From NCBI RefSeq assembly GCF_026274175.1, contig NZ_JAPHNL010000124.1, forward strand, positions 1-64,000: a stretch of 64,000 nt of DNA, written 5' to 3'. The notes below the pieces were generated by a model. The model did no database searches. It had not been told where the DNA came from and saw only the letters and a list, made by a program, of their open reading frames with translations. The DNA comes from Streptomyces beihaiensis (GTDB lineage Bacteria; Actinomycetota; Actinomycetes; Streptomycetales; Streptomycetaceae). Positions 25,801-32,551 of the stretch are shown here, piece by piece. The translations under genes and the position numbers were made by a program. The stretch's first letter is position 1, and each line of letters starts with the position of its first letter.

Positions 25801-27151
25801 CGGGGTCGTACTCCACGCCCGGAACGCGCGCGACCGGCCCGGTGATCACTTCGAAGAGCTGGTCCTCCGCCATGGGAGTGAGGGGGACCGTCAGGCCGCG
25901 TTTGAGGGCGGAGCCGAGAACGGGGTGGTTCAGGGCCGTGTTCATGAAGTCGGCCCGCAGGGTGACCAGGACCCGCAGGCCGCTCCGGCTCCGCTCGGGA
26001 AACAGCAGGTCGGCGGTGTCGCGCGTCACGTCCTCGGGGCGGTCGAGCAGGGCTTCGGCCTGGTCGAGTACGACGAGGACCCGCTCGGCCGCCGTTCCCA
26101 GTGCGCGGTGCACGGTGTCCGCGAGCCCCAACTCGGCCAGCCACCCATCCACTTGGGCCGCGTTGTCGGCGCGAGGCGCGCCGTACCGCCCCGACCGCGC
26201 GACCTCGAACAGCTCGGTGGCGAGAGCCGTCCGTACGGATGCGGAGTGCACGGCGTTCACCCGGAGCACCAGATAGCCCTCCCGGCGCAGCGCAGGCACC
26301 ACGCCGGCCCGCGCGAGCGACGACTTTCCGCAGCCGGACGGGCCGTAGAGGGTGACGGTGGACCGGTCGCCGTGCAGCGCGTCGACCACCCGGTCGACGT
26401 CGGCGTTCCGGCCGAAGAACACGTCCGCGTCGTCCTCCTGGTACGTGGACAGGCTGCGGAACGGGTTCGTGGGAGTCACCAGCCGGGCGAGGCCGGGCAC
26501 GTCCGCCAGCAGGGTGCGCACCGGCAGCACGAATGCCTGCTGGGCCTCGCGTACAGGCTGCGCCGCGACCATCATCCCGACAGCGGAGCCGAGTTCACTG
26601 TCCCAGACCGGGCTGCCGCTGAATCCTCCCTGGACGTACACGGACTCGCCGTCGTCCCGCGCGAGCTGTATCCACCCCTGACCGGTGGGGCCACGGAACC
26701 TGCCGCTGTGCCATATGCCGTCCGGGTTGTCGTCGGTGAAGCCGACAGCGCGGGACTCATGGCCCCAGAATCCGCGTGGAGTGTCGGCCATGGTCAGCGG
26801 CCGGGCCCCCGCGACGGGGTTCCGCGTCCGCAGTACCGCGACGTCCCCGGTCTGATCCGGCCTGATCGGTACCCAGTGCTCGACCTCGGCCTCGTGGTCA
26901 CCCGCCGCGACGCCGTCCCCGCTGCCCGCCAACGGCAGGTCGATCGTGACGGCGGTGCCGGGCCCGACCGGGTCCTCCCGGCGCAGACGCAGCGCGTCCG
27001 AGACTACGTGGGCGCAGGTGACCACCAGATCGGGGGCGACCAGAAAGCCCGCGCCGCCGATGGTTCCGTCCGGCCCCTTGACCCGTACGGTCGCCGCGAC
27101 CAGGGACGGTTCCGCCTCCCCGGTGTCCCGACCGTGCGTCACTGTCACCAT
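22832..27151 (-). CDS. Trypsin-like protease / nSTAND NTPase / beta-propeller protein
   Basis: A protein of 1439 residues. Residues 1-220 are a trypsin-fold protease with a full triad (H48 in VTCAHVV, D103 in GDVAVL, S178 in GGFSGSPV). Residues 245-600 are an nSTAND NTPase with FFGRN entry, P-loop GPSGCGKS (270-277), and Walker B VLVVLDQAEALLD (358-370). A membrane helix spans about 674-693. The rest is a WD40-like propeller with repeated strand-turn units (for example AHTAMSGDGRVTLV and APVISADGSTIAYL). STAND ATPases are sensor switches in bacterial immunity and signalling. The protease is the probable effector, triggered by the propeller. A Trypco1 gene lies directly upstream. Confidence 0.9.
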   Translation of the reverse strand: MVTVTHGRDTGEAEPSLVAATVRVKGPDGTIGGAGFLVAPDLVVTCAHVVSDALRLRREDPVGPGTAVTIDLPLAGSGDGVAAGDHEAEVEHWVPIRPDQTGDVAVLRTRNPVAGARPLTMADTPRGFWGHESRAVGFTDDNPDGIWHSGRFRGPTGQGWIQLARDDGESVYVQGGFSGSPVWDSELGSAVGMMVAAQPVREAQQAFVLPVRTLLADVPGLARLVTPTNPFRSLSTYQEDDADVFFGRNADVDRVVDALHGDRSTVTLYGPSGCGKSSLARAGVVPALRREGYLVLRVNAVHSASVRTALATELFEVARSGRYGAPRADNAAQVDGWLAELGLADTVHRALGTAAERVLVVLDQAEALLDRPEDVTRDTADLLFPERSRSGLRVLVTLRADFMNTALNHPVLGSALKRGLTVPLTPMAEDQLFEVITGPVARVPGVEYDPGLDQRILADAGAEPGALPLLGFVLHELWKDMTGGRLRSTAYDDLQGVSGALRLHAEHAWTACVEREPGDKTRAEALQLLTGLVRVLPGSTVPLRRLLTREEAGETRWRIATALADRRLLVLHGDEERTQSVELAHEALISVWPTLAEQVRADAEFLAGRAELAHDLDRWKTQDKSPQLLPQALHLALLDRRLRDREPELTSEERHFLALARRRDRLRRNGRRATWTAGVMALVLVAGLSVFLTQQSRARVQRAAEGRSRAVAVQSDTLAESNPVQAALAAIDAYEIAPTKEARSALLRRYMALRGAAWTLSGAQGEIAHTAMSGDGRVTLVTSDRGRATLFVRSAGGRVRLEQLRLGGNAEAPVISADGSTIAYLRDSDWKVFWSKVTPSGKKLVGAWHQLSAALKDVSAGVQDLDTKVMALSSNGHRLVSVPAADTKKPPKVWDLATGRVRTLPERVRGLTDVWFGPDANTIVATRDTGSTAHPTPSVVAVDVRTGRMRTLAPYTGSAANATVSTDGSLVVACRETDHGSDDWSAHYRAVRVSDGAVLRTYTDKGNCGSVAVDASGTRAALYDADDSDWVLLDIRHGGKAQRFLAPSPSTNSLVTDAPQLPLLGASDPVLVVPGSVAVTAWQMDQEGPQASTSPVLFDHGTKMVLRTGKRSETLNVAQTEGDQRTLASAKAGAVTEGSDTSQLEVNPAETLVADVAKGNVVTVRALPSLRRVAAFTTRKPPKGKKNAADSLSFTFLDDDQIVTASGTQMEVWDARTGKRLYRPVDLSRLRLTSVSDPSYAVGRHREHGYVAVTVAGDPAIHAVDPRTGKENKRLRIRLNRDLEAAVFLRNQNYIAVMTVGGMVELWSAPPGRPARRTAGPFGPLTTPGTWAAGGFGKTGFFLANDMAIRFYKADDPAYRDWYDFGRPSSESGDSLDFVATARGGTALLVVSENGGRSTLLRLDPARWKRALCGQLGRDLTPGERGGLPGTLPEHPCGR

Positions 27152-27201
27152 GGACTCCGCTCCCCCGCGACCCCGTATGCGTGTCCGTGCCCGTGTCGGC
27201 C

Positions 27202-27570
27202 TCAGTCCGTATTCTGCGCGTCGGCCTCACCCGCATCACGGCTGTTCCAAGCCAGAGTCACGGAGAAGTTCGCCGCTGTCGCCGTGCTGGCTATCACCAC
27301 GTCGGCTCCCGCGGACAGGGACACCCCGAACTGCAGCGTGATCTCGTCCGGCGCGTTCGCGAGTCCCTTGAACCGCCCCACGAAGCTCTCGGCCACAGGG
27401 CGGACCGTGTCGAGCATCTGCCCGAGCGACCGTTCGGCCCTCGCCACGGAGCGGCCGCCCCGCCCCACCCGGACCAGGGCCTCGTCCACCTCCCGGATCT
27501 GGACGCGAACGGATTCGTCGCTTCCGTCGCCCAGGGGAACCTCGACTGTGTGGATGAACCGGTCGGTCAT
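27202..27570 (-). CDS. Trypsin-co-occurring domain 1 (Trypco1, CU044_2847-like) protein
   Basis: A small protein of 122 residues. EVPLGDGSDESVRVQIREVDE, then FVGRFKGLANAPDEITLQFGVSLSAGADVVIASTATAANFSVTLAW, matches the Trypco1 family. That family was named for its repeated association with trypsin-like proteases in predicted NTP-dependent conflict systems. It is likely a partner, adaptor or substrate of the protease encoded 50 bp downstream. The biochemical role is unknown. It follows the TetR gene by 23 bp, consistent with one operon. Confidence 0.85.
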   Translation of the reverse strand: MTDRFIHTVEVPLGDGSDESVRVQIREVDEALVRVGRGGRSVARAERSLGQMLDTVRPVAESFVGRFKGLANAPDEITLQFGVSLSAGADVVIASTATAANFSVTLAWNSRDAGEADAQNTD

Positions 27571-27593
27571 AACGCTCCTGTCATGAGGGCGAG

Positions 27594-28232
27594 TCAGGCG
27601 AGTCGGTCAGGCGCGCACGCCGGGCAGCGGGGCGTGCGCCGCAGGAACATGTGGAGCGCGCTGTCGAGTCGGCTGTCCAGCTCTTTCCGGGTCTCCTCGC
27701 CCGCGATCGGAACGTCGTCCGGGGTGAGGGCGTAGGGGAGGGACACGGTGAACAGCAGCTGCGTCAGCGCCAGGACATCCCGGTCGAAAGGTGCCCGCCG
27801 GGCGACGGGCAGGCGCTGGAACCACTCCCAGGCGACGCCGTGCAGCCCGGTGTCCGTGTGCAGGAACGCGGAGCGCAGGAGGTCGGGGGCCGTACGGGCC
27901 GTCGCCCGCGTCACCGGGTGTTCGCGCACCATGCGCGCCGCGCGCACGATCACCCGGATCGAGAAGCAGGCGTCGGTCGGGTTGTCGGAGAAGTCGGCCA
28001 GCTCGGAGGCGACGGAGAGCAGCCGCCGCAACTCGTTCGCGACCGCGTCGTGATGGAGACGGGCGCGGTCGGGCCAGTTGCGGCGCAGGAACTGGCGGTC
28101 GGTGCCCGCGCGTTCGGCGACCTGGACGCGGGGCACCCTGCGCGGCCCGTACTCCGCCATGACCTGGAGCACCGCGCGGTGGACGGCCGTCAGCGCGGGA
28201 GGGTTCTGGATGTGCCGGGTCTTCTCGGTCAT
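27594..28232 (-). CDS. TetR-like regulator of the Trypco1/nSTAND operon
   Basis: About 212 residues from ATG at 28232. The N-terminal AVHRAVLQVMAEYGPRRVPRVQVAERAGTDRQFLRRNWPDRARL has the TetR HTH layout with a weak recognition helix (DRQFLRRNW). The remaining helices resemble a TetR ligand domain. It ends 23 bp before the Trypco1 gene on the same strand, and the element at 28291-28328 precedes it. It probably controls the operon. The DNA-binding part is divergent enough that a non-repressor role is possible. Confidence 0.7.
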   Translation of the reverse strand: MTEKTRHIQNPPALTAVHRAVLQVMAEYGPRRVPRVQVAERAGTDRQFLRRNWPDRARLHHDAVANELRRLLSVASELADFSDNPTDACFSIRVIVRAARMVREHPVTRATARTAPDLLRSAFLHTDTGLHGVAWEWFQRLPVARRAPFDRDVLALTQLLFTVSLPYALTPDDVPIAGEETRKELDSRLDSALHMFLRRTPRCPACAPDRLA

Positions 28233-28290
28233 CCGGGCTGCTTCCCTCTGCGTACGTGTGCGATCCGACGGGGAAGGGGTGCCCGGTCGG

Positions 28291-28328
28291 AGAAGTGTCG
28301 CAGTTTTACGTAGAACTGCGACACTTCT
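28291..28328. promoter_or_regulatory. Near-perfect long palindrome 3' of DUF397 gene (copy 1)
   Basis: AGAAGTGTCGCAGTT (28291-28305) and AACTGCGACACTTCT (28314-28328) form 15-bp perfect arms around TTACGTAG. The central 32 bp differ from an exact palindrome by one base pair. The same core recurs at 56147-56178, also just after a DUF397 gene. It may act as a terminator for the XRE-DUF397 operon or as an operator for the TetR/Trypco1 operon that starts 59 bp further on. Confidence 0.8.
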
Positions 28329-28347
28329 TGGGGATGGGGGTCTGGTC

Positions 28348-28644
28348 CTAGCGAGGGTCGCCGCCGGTCTCCGCGACGAACGCCGCCCACGCGCCCGCCG
28401 ACACGGCGAGCCCCGGCAGCGCGACGTCCTTGGAGTCGCGTACGTGAACGGTCGCGGCGGCCCCACCCGCCCCGCCCGCCTCCGCGCCGTGACAGGCGCA
28501 GGCGGCGACCTCGACGCAGTTGCCGCCGCTGTCGTTGCTGTACGACGACTTGCGCCAGGCGTAGGCGACTTCGAGGCACGCGCCGCCGCTGTCATTGCTG
28601 TAGCTCGACTTGAACCACCGAAGGGTGCGGGTGTCGTTGCTCAT
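28348..28644 (-). CDS. DUF397 protein with two tandem DUF397 motifs
   Basis: A protein of 98 residues. WFKSSYSNDSGGACLEVA (N-terminal) and WRKSSYSNDSGGNCVEVA form two consecutive DUF397 openings. Only the second is followed by the usual VHVRDSKDVALPGLAVSAGAWAAFV ending. DUF397 proteins are Streptomyces small regulators acting with XRE/DUF5753 partners, and a single motif is the norm. The ATG overlaps the stop of the XRE gene (28641-28644), so the pair is co-translated. Confidence 0.9.
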   Translation of the reverse strand: MSNDTRTLRWFKSSYSNDSGGACLEVAYAWRKSSYSNDSGGNCVEVAACACHGAEAGGAGGAAATVHVRDSKDVALPGLAVSAGAWAAFVAETGGDPR

Positions 28645-29480
28645 GGGTTCTTCTCTCCTGCCAACCGCTCGATGAGGCTCAGCGAGTCGTCGGGACTCAG
28701 GGCTTGTGAGCGGATCTTCGCATAGCGGTGGGCGAGTTGGGACGCCTTGGTGGGATTGCTGACCAGGATGCTCTCGTCCTCGATCTCCATGTAGACGACG
28801 TGCTGGTGCTCCTTGGTCTCCACCAGGGTCATGTCGCCGCGCACGCCCGCGTGTGTGCCGCGCAAACCTCGGTTGAGCGGCATCACTTGGACGCTCACAT
28901 TGTGCCGCTGCGCGTCCTCGGCGAGCGAGCGCAGCTGCCCCTGGTGCGTCTCCCAGCTGCCGAACGGCCTCCGCAGCACGGACTCGTCGACGATCATCTC
29001 GATCAGCGCGGTCGGCTCGCGGTCGAAGAGCTTCCTGCGCGCCGTTCGGGCTACGACCAGCTCCTCGACCTTGGAGTCGGACAGCTTCGGGAAGCCGCCC
29101 CCGATCAGGTCGCGCGCGTACTCGGACGTCTGGAACAGCCCGTTGAACACGTACGTCTCGTACGCGGACCAGGTCACCACCTTCGCCTCCATCCCGGCGA
29201 AGTTCCGGAACTGGCGCGGGTACTTCTCCAGGAGCATGTACTCGCGCGCCTTCTCGAAGAGGCCGAGGTCCCCGCCGAGCACCTCCTCCAGCTTCACGAG
29301 CATCTCGTCGCTCGCGGGCTGCGCGCACGTCTCGACCGCGCTGACGGCGGCGGCCGTGTACCCGATGCGCTTCGCCAACTGCTCCTGCGACCAGCCCTTT
29401 TGCAGGCGCATCGCCTTCACCATGTCGCCGACGAAGCGCGTCACCCCGCCCGCTTCTTCTTTGTTCTCGGCCCGCGCCAT
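28641..29480 (-). CDS. XRE family regulator with DUF5753 domain
   Basis: About 279 residues from the ATG at 29480, which has a GGGGGTG eight bases upstream (a frame-open start exists at 29501). The Cro/CI-type HTH is AMRLQKGWSQEQLAKRIGYTAAAVSAVE. The large remainder is DUF5753 (TWSAYETYVFNGLFQTSEYAR, LDRRKLF-like ARTARRKLFDRE, VQVMPLNRGLRGTHAG). Such regulators pair with DUF397 proteins and in some Streptomyces influence development or antibiotic production. The ligand or signal is unknown. Confidence 0.92.
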   Translation of the reverse strand: MARAENKEEAGGVTRFVGDMVKAMRLQKGWSQEQLAKRIGYTAAAVSAVETCAQPASDEMLVKLEEVLGGDLGLFEKAREYMLLEKYPRQFRNFAGMEAKVVTWSAYETYVFNGLFQTSEYARDLIGGGFPKLSDSKVEELVVARTARRKLFDREPTALIEMIVDESVLRRPFGSWETHQGQLRSLAEDAQRHNVSVQVMPLNRGLRGTHAGVRGDMTLVETKEHQHVVYMEIEDESILVSNPTKASQLAHRYAKIRSQALSPDDSLSLIERLAGEKNP

Positions 29481-29616
29481 TGCGGTCACCCCCGCTCTCA
29501 ACTGATCTCAACCGGTCGGAGTCGCCACTCAACCGTGCTCGACCGATGACACAGAGTCATGGACGACGGTATCCGGTCGACGGTTTCCTGAAACCATGAA
29601 TACGGAAAGTGACGTC

Positions 29617-30000
29617 ATGTCCGGCTGGATTCCCCGCTCCGGATTCCAACTCCGCAAGGCAGGCGTCCAGTTCGACGCCGTGCGCGTGGACGGGGACCGG
29701 GGCCGCGAGGTGGCGGACCTCCTCGCCTCGATGACGGACGGTGACCCGGGTCCTGTGGTGCAGCAGGCGAACGGGGCGCGGCCCGTGTACTTCCTGGTGC
29801 CGGTCGGCAGCACGGCGTTCAAGTACTGGCCACCGGGCGTCACGCCGCTCGCGGCGGGCCCGAACCTGGTCGCGTACGTGCCCGTGCCGGCGCGCGGTGG
29901 CGCGACCTGGCCGCTGAGCTGGCGCCACGAACCGTACGACGAAGCCCACCTCGTCCACGCCCAACTGCTCTGCGCGGCGCTCCAGTCGATGCCCGGGTGA
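29617..30000 (+). CDS. Hypothetical protein divergent from the XRE regulator
   Basis: About 127 residues from the ATG at 29617, which has GGAAAG upstream; ATG at 29596 is the alternative start. FDAVRVDGDRGREVADLLA, then GPVVQQANGARPVYFLVPVGST, then LVAYVPVPA resembles a group of small Streptomyces proteins often found beside XRE-DUF397 pairs and with faint likeness to the N-terminal part of primase/polymerase-like proteins. No catalytic motif is evident. It ends 12 bp before the S1-domain gene. Confidence 0.65.
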   Translation: MSGWIPRSGFQLRKAGVQFDAVRVDGDRGREVADLLASMTDGDPGPVVQQANGARPVYFLVPVGSTAFKYWPPGVTPLAAGPNLVAYVPVPARGGATWPLSWRHEPYDEAHLVHAQLLCAALQSMPG

Positions 30001-30012
30001 GAGACCGGGGGC

Positions 30013-31533
30013 ATGATGGGCGGTCCGTCCGAGAACCCGGAACTCTGGGCGTTTCTGGAATCACTGCGCTGCGGCGAGATCCTGTCCGGCACCGTCGTGG
30101 CGATCGAACCGTTCGGGGTGTTCGTGGCGTTGGACGACGGACCCGACCACCCGGTCTTCCCCGGCGTCGGGTTCATCGCGCCTCCCGAACTGCCCTGGCT
30201 GCCCTTCGAGACGGCATCCGACGTCGTGCGGGTCGGACAGCGCGTCTCGGCCGAGTTCCTCCAGTTCGACACGGGGAACCTGGAGGCCAGACTGTCCTTG
30301 CGGGCGACGCGGCCTGACCCCTTCCAGGCATTCGCCGACCGCACCGCCTTGGGACAGACACTGCGCGGACGGGTCACCAAACTGGTCCCGTTCGGCGCCT
30401 TCGTCCGGGTCACCGACGGGATCGAGGGCCTGGTCCACCTGCGCGACCTCGCATCGAGGCCAGTGGCAGATCCGTCGGAGGTGGTCCAGGCCGGTGACGA
30501 GGTCACGGTCGTCGTCAGCGAGATCGACCGGGAGCGCCGCAGGCTGGCCCTGTCCCGACTTCTGGCTCAAGCAGACGGCTCATCCGGCCACCGTCGACCC
30601 CTCCGGTCGACCGAGTACCGCATCATGCAGCGCGGCCGCGACGGCGACCTCGGTCCCGGCCAGGCCGACGGAGCAGAAGACCGTGATGTCCTCGGGGCTC
30701 GTGCGGCCCGGCTCGGCCCCGGCCAGGACGGCGCCGAGCGCCACCATCCGGTCGGCCGGGAGGACGTGGGGCTCGCTGTAGCTGTTGGCCTGGGCGAGGG
30801 AGTCGGTGAGGAGCACGTCGGCCCGGTCGCCGAGCGCCGCGGGCACCTCGTGGCGCGAGAGCGTCTTCGGTCCGAGCGTCGTCACGTGTGTGCCCGGGGC
30901 GATCCAGTCGGCCTCCAGGACAGGCGTGGCGCTGTGCGTGGCGGTGACGACGACGTCGTGGTCGCGTACGGCCTGCTCCGGCTCCCGTACGGCCCGCGCC
31001 CTGACCCCCAGCTCCTCGGCCGCGCGCCGCGCGAACGTCTGCGCGCGCTCCGGCCTGCGGGCCGCCACCGTCACCTCCGCCACCTGCCGTACGGCACCGA
31101 TGGCCCACAACTGCGTCCACGCCTGCGCCCCGGCCCCGACGAGCCCGAGCCGTATCGGGCCGGGCCGCGCGGCCGCGTCGACCGCCACCGCGCCGATCGC
31201 TCCGGTGCGCCGGGCGCCCAGCTCGTCGCCGTGCACCACGGCCCGCAGCCGCCCGTCGTCGCTGCCCCAGACCGCGACCAGTTGTTCCGCGCCGACGGCG
31301 GTGTCATAGGCCCGGAAGCCGAACAGCCCCTCCGCGCGCAGCCGTCCGGCCGTGAACACCAGATGGCCGTCGCCGAGGTCGGCGCGGACTCGCGCGGGCG
31401 CGTCGAGACCGCCCTCGTGCGCCGCCAGGAGCGCGCCCCGCACGGCGCGGACGGCGGTGGGGGCGTCGAGGCGGGCGCGCACCTCGTCGTCGTCGAGCAG
31501 CAGTACGGGCATGAGCGCACGTCCTTCGCGTAG
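30013..31533 (+). CDS. Two-domain S1 RNA-binding protein, 3' end disrupted
   Basis: Residues 1-190 hold two S1 domains: GEILSGTVVAIEPFGVFVALDDG..GFIAPPELPW and LRGRVTKLVPFGAFVRVTDGIEGLVHLRDLA..GDEVTVVVSEID. They suggest binding to RNA or ribosomes. The natural protein should stop near 30600. Instead the frame stays open for 310 further codons that are the exact antisense of the ornithine cyclodeaminase gene, and this tail looks like shadow sequence. A deletion probably removed the original stop and fused the gene to the 3' end of its convergent neighbour. The end coordinate is only the first in-frame stop. Confidence 0.6.
   Translation: MMGGPSENPELWAFLESLRCGEILSGTVVAIEPFGVFVALDDGPDHPVFPGVGFIAPPELPWLPFETASDVVRVGQRVSAEFLQFDTGNLEARLSLRATRPDPFQAFADRTALGQTLRGRVTKLVPFGAFVRVTDGIEGLVHLRDLASRPVADPSEVVQAGDEVTVVVSEIDRERRRLALSRLLAQADGSSGHRRPLRSTEYRIMQRGRDGDLGPGQADGAEDRDVLGARAARLGPGQDGAERHHPVGREDVGLAVAVGLGEGVGEEHVGPVAERRGHLVARERLRSERRHVCARGDPVGLQDRRGAVRGGDDDVVVAYGLLRLPYGPRPDPQLLGRAPRERLRALRPAGRHRHLRHLPYGTDGPQLRPRLRPGPDEPEPYRAGPRGRVDRHRADRSGAPGAQLVAVHHGPQPPVVAAPDRDQLFRADGGVIGPEAEQPLRAQPSGREHQMAVAEVGADSRGRVETALVRRQERAPHGADGGGGVEAGAHLVVVEQQYGHERTSFA
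30580..31512 (-). CDS. Ornithine cyclodeaminase / mu-crystallin family protein
   Basis: A protein of 310 residues. LRLGLVGAGAQAWTQLWAI-type NAD-binding motif (LGLVGAGAQAWTQL), FGFRAYDT, VVVTATHSATPVLEADWIAPGTHVTTLGP and the C-terminal DITVFCSVGLAGTEVAVA fit the ornithine cyclodeaminase/ketimine reductase family. It could make proline from ornithine or reduce a cyclic imine; these cannot be separated by sight. The C-terminal ten residues (GRPEGSTVAG) are unusual and lie at the proposed deletion join with the S1 gene. Confidence 0.85.
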   Translation of the reverse strand: MPVLLLDDDEVRARLDAPTAVRAVRGALLAAHEGGLDAPARVRADLGDGHLVFTAGRLRAEGLFGFRAYDTAVGAEQLVAVWGSDDGRLRAVVHGDELGARRTGAIGAVAVDAAARPGPIRLGLVGAGAQAWTQLWAIGAVRQVAEVTVAARRPERAQTFARRAAEELGVRARAVREPEQAVRDHDVVVTATHSATPVLEADWIAPGTHVTTLGPKTLSRHEVPAALGDRADVLLTDSLAQANSYSEPHVLPADRMVALGAVLAGAEPGRTSPEDITVFCSVGLAGTEVAVAAALHDAVLGRPEGSTVAG

Positions 31534-31656
31534 GGAGCGGGTTCGACCGCTCAACTCTGCCCGATCACTCGTTCGGGTCCTTGTGGGGGCGTGGGCCGTG
31601 CCACCCGCACAGCATGGAGGGGTCAGGCCGACGGATCCGTACGCTGGGAGTTCTCG

Positions 31657-32466
31657 ATGGCGGCACAGTGGGAGTCCAGGGGGCCCCTCGGCCCGGTGGA
31701 GGGCGGCGAGTGGCTGCCGGTTCTGGACGTCCCGGCGGCCGGGCGCCAGCGGCGCTGGACCATCCTGTTGCGGTGGCTGCTGCTGGTGCCGCAGTTCGTG
31801 GTGGTCGTCCTGCTGTCGATCGCCGCGTTCCTCGTGACCGTGGCGGGTTGGTTCGCCGCGCTGGTCCTGGGGCGGCTGCCCGACGGGATCTTCTCGTTCC
31901 TCGGCTCGGTCCTCGCCTACGAGACCCGGGTCAACGCGAGCGCGGCGCTCCTGGTCGACCGCTACCCGCCGTTCTCGTTCTACGCGCCGGACCACCCCGT
32001 GCGGATCGAGCTGCGGGCGACGCCGCTGAACCGCCTCGCGGTGCTCTTCCGCCTCATCCTCATGATCCCCGCGGCGGTCGTCAACAGCCTGCTGCAGTCC
32101 GGGTGGTTCGCCGTGAGCTGGGTCTTCTGGCTGATCGGGATCGTGCTCGGCCGGCTCCCCGATCCGGTGTTCGCCGCCACGGCCGCGGTCGTCCGCTACG
32201 AGATGCGTTTCAACGCGTACGTGTCGATGCTGACGCCCGCCTACCCCAAGCGGCTCTTCGGCGACGAGCCCGCCCCGCCGGGCGCGGCCCGCTCCGGCAC
32301 GCACCCGCTGCGCCTGAGCACGGGAGCCACGGTCCTCGTCATCCTCTTCCTGCTGCTGGGCCTGGCCGGTCATGTCGTCAACGGCACGGAGAACTACGGG
32401 ACCGACCACGACCACGACCACCACCACGACAACAACGCCGAGTTCATGGAAGTTCACTTCCGGTAG
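31657..32466 (+). CDS. DUF4389 membrane protein with His/Asp tail
   Basis: About 269 residues from ATG at 31657. Two similar halves each carry paired membrane helices followed by RLPDGIFSFLGSVLAYETRVNASAALLVDRYPPF and RLPDPVFAATAAVVRYEMRFNAYVSMLTPAYP, the duplicated DUF4389 signature. A last helix (VLVILFLLLGLAGHVV) precedes a DHDHDHHHDNN tail that may bind metal. The family is widespread in actinobacteria with unknown function. The gene precedes the VTC-domain gene by about 85 bp. Confidence 0.85.
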   Translation: MAAQWESRGPLGPVEGGEWLPVLDVPAAGRQRRWTILLRWLLLVPQFVVVVLLSIAAFLVTVAGWFAALVLGRLPDGIFSFLGSVLAYETRVNASAALLVDRYPPFSFYAPDHPVRIELRATPLNRLAVLFRLILMIPAAVVNSLLQSGWFAVSWVFWLIGIVLGRLPDPVFAATAAVVRYEMRFNAYVSMLTPAYPKRLFGDEPAPPGAARSGTHPLRLSTGATVLVILFLLLGLAGHVVNGTENYGTDHDHDHHHDNNAEFMEVHFR

Positions 32467-32551
32467 CCGGAAGCTCGGGAACAATGGGGCGCACCCGCTC
32501 GTCCAACCCGTAGTACGACGAAGACCGCTGCCCCCTTGCCGAGGAGACCGT

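Noticed and set aside
25310-27586. 758-codon plus-strand open frame opposite the nSTAND and Trypco1 genes
   Set aside because: GC-rich antisense shadow without domain likeness. The minus-strand protein has a complete set of catalytic motifs.
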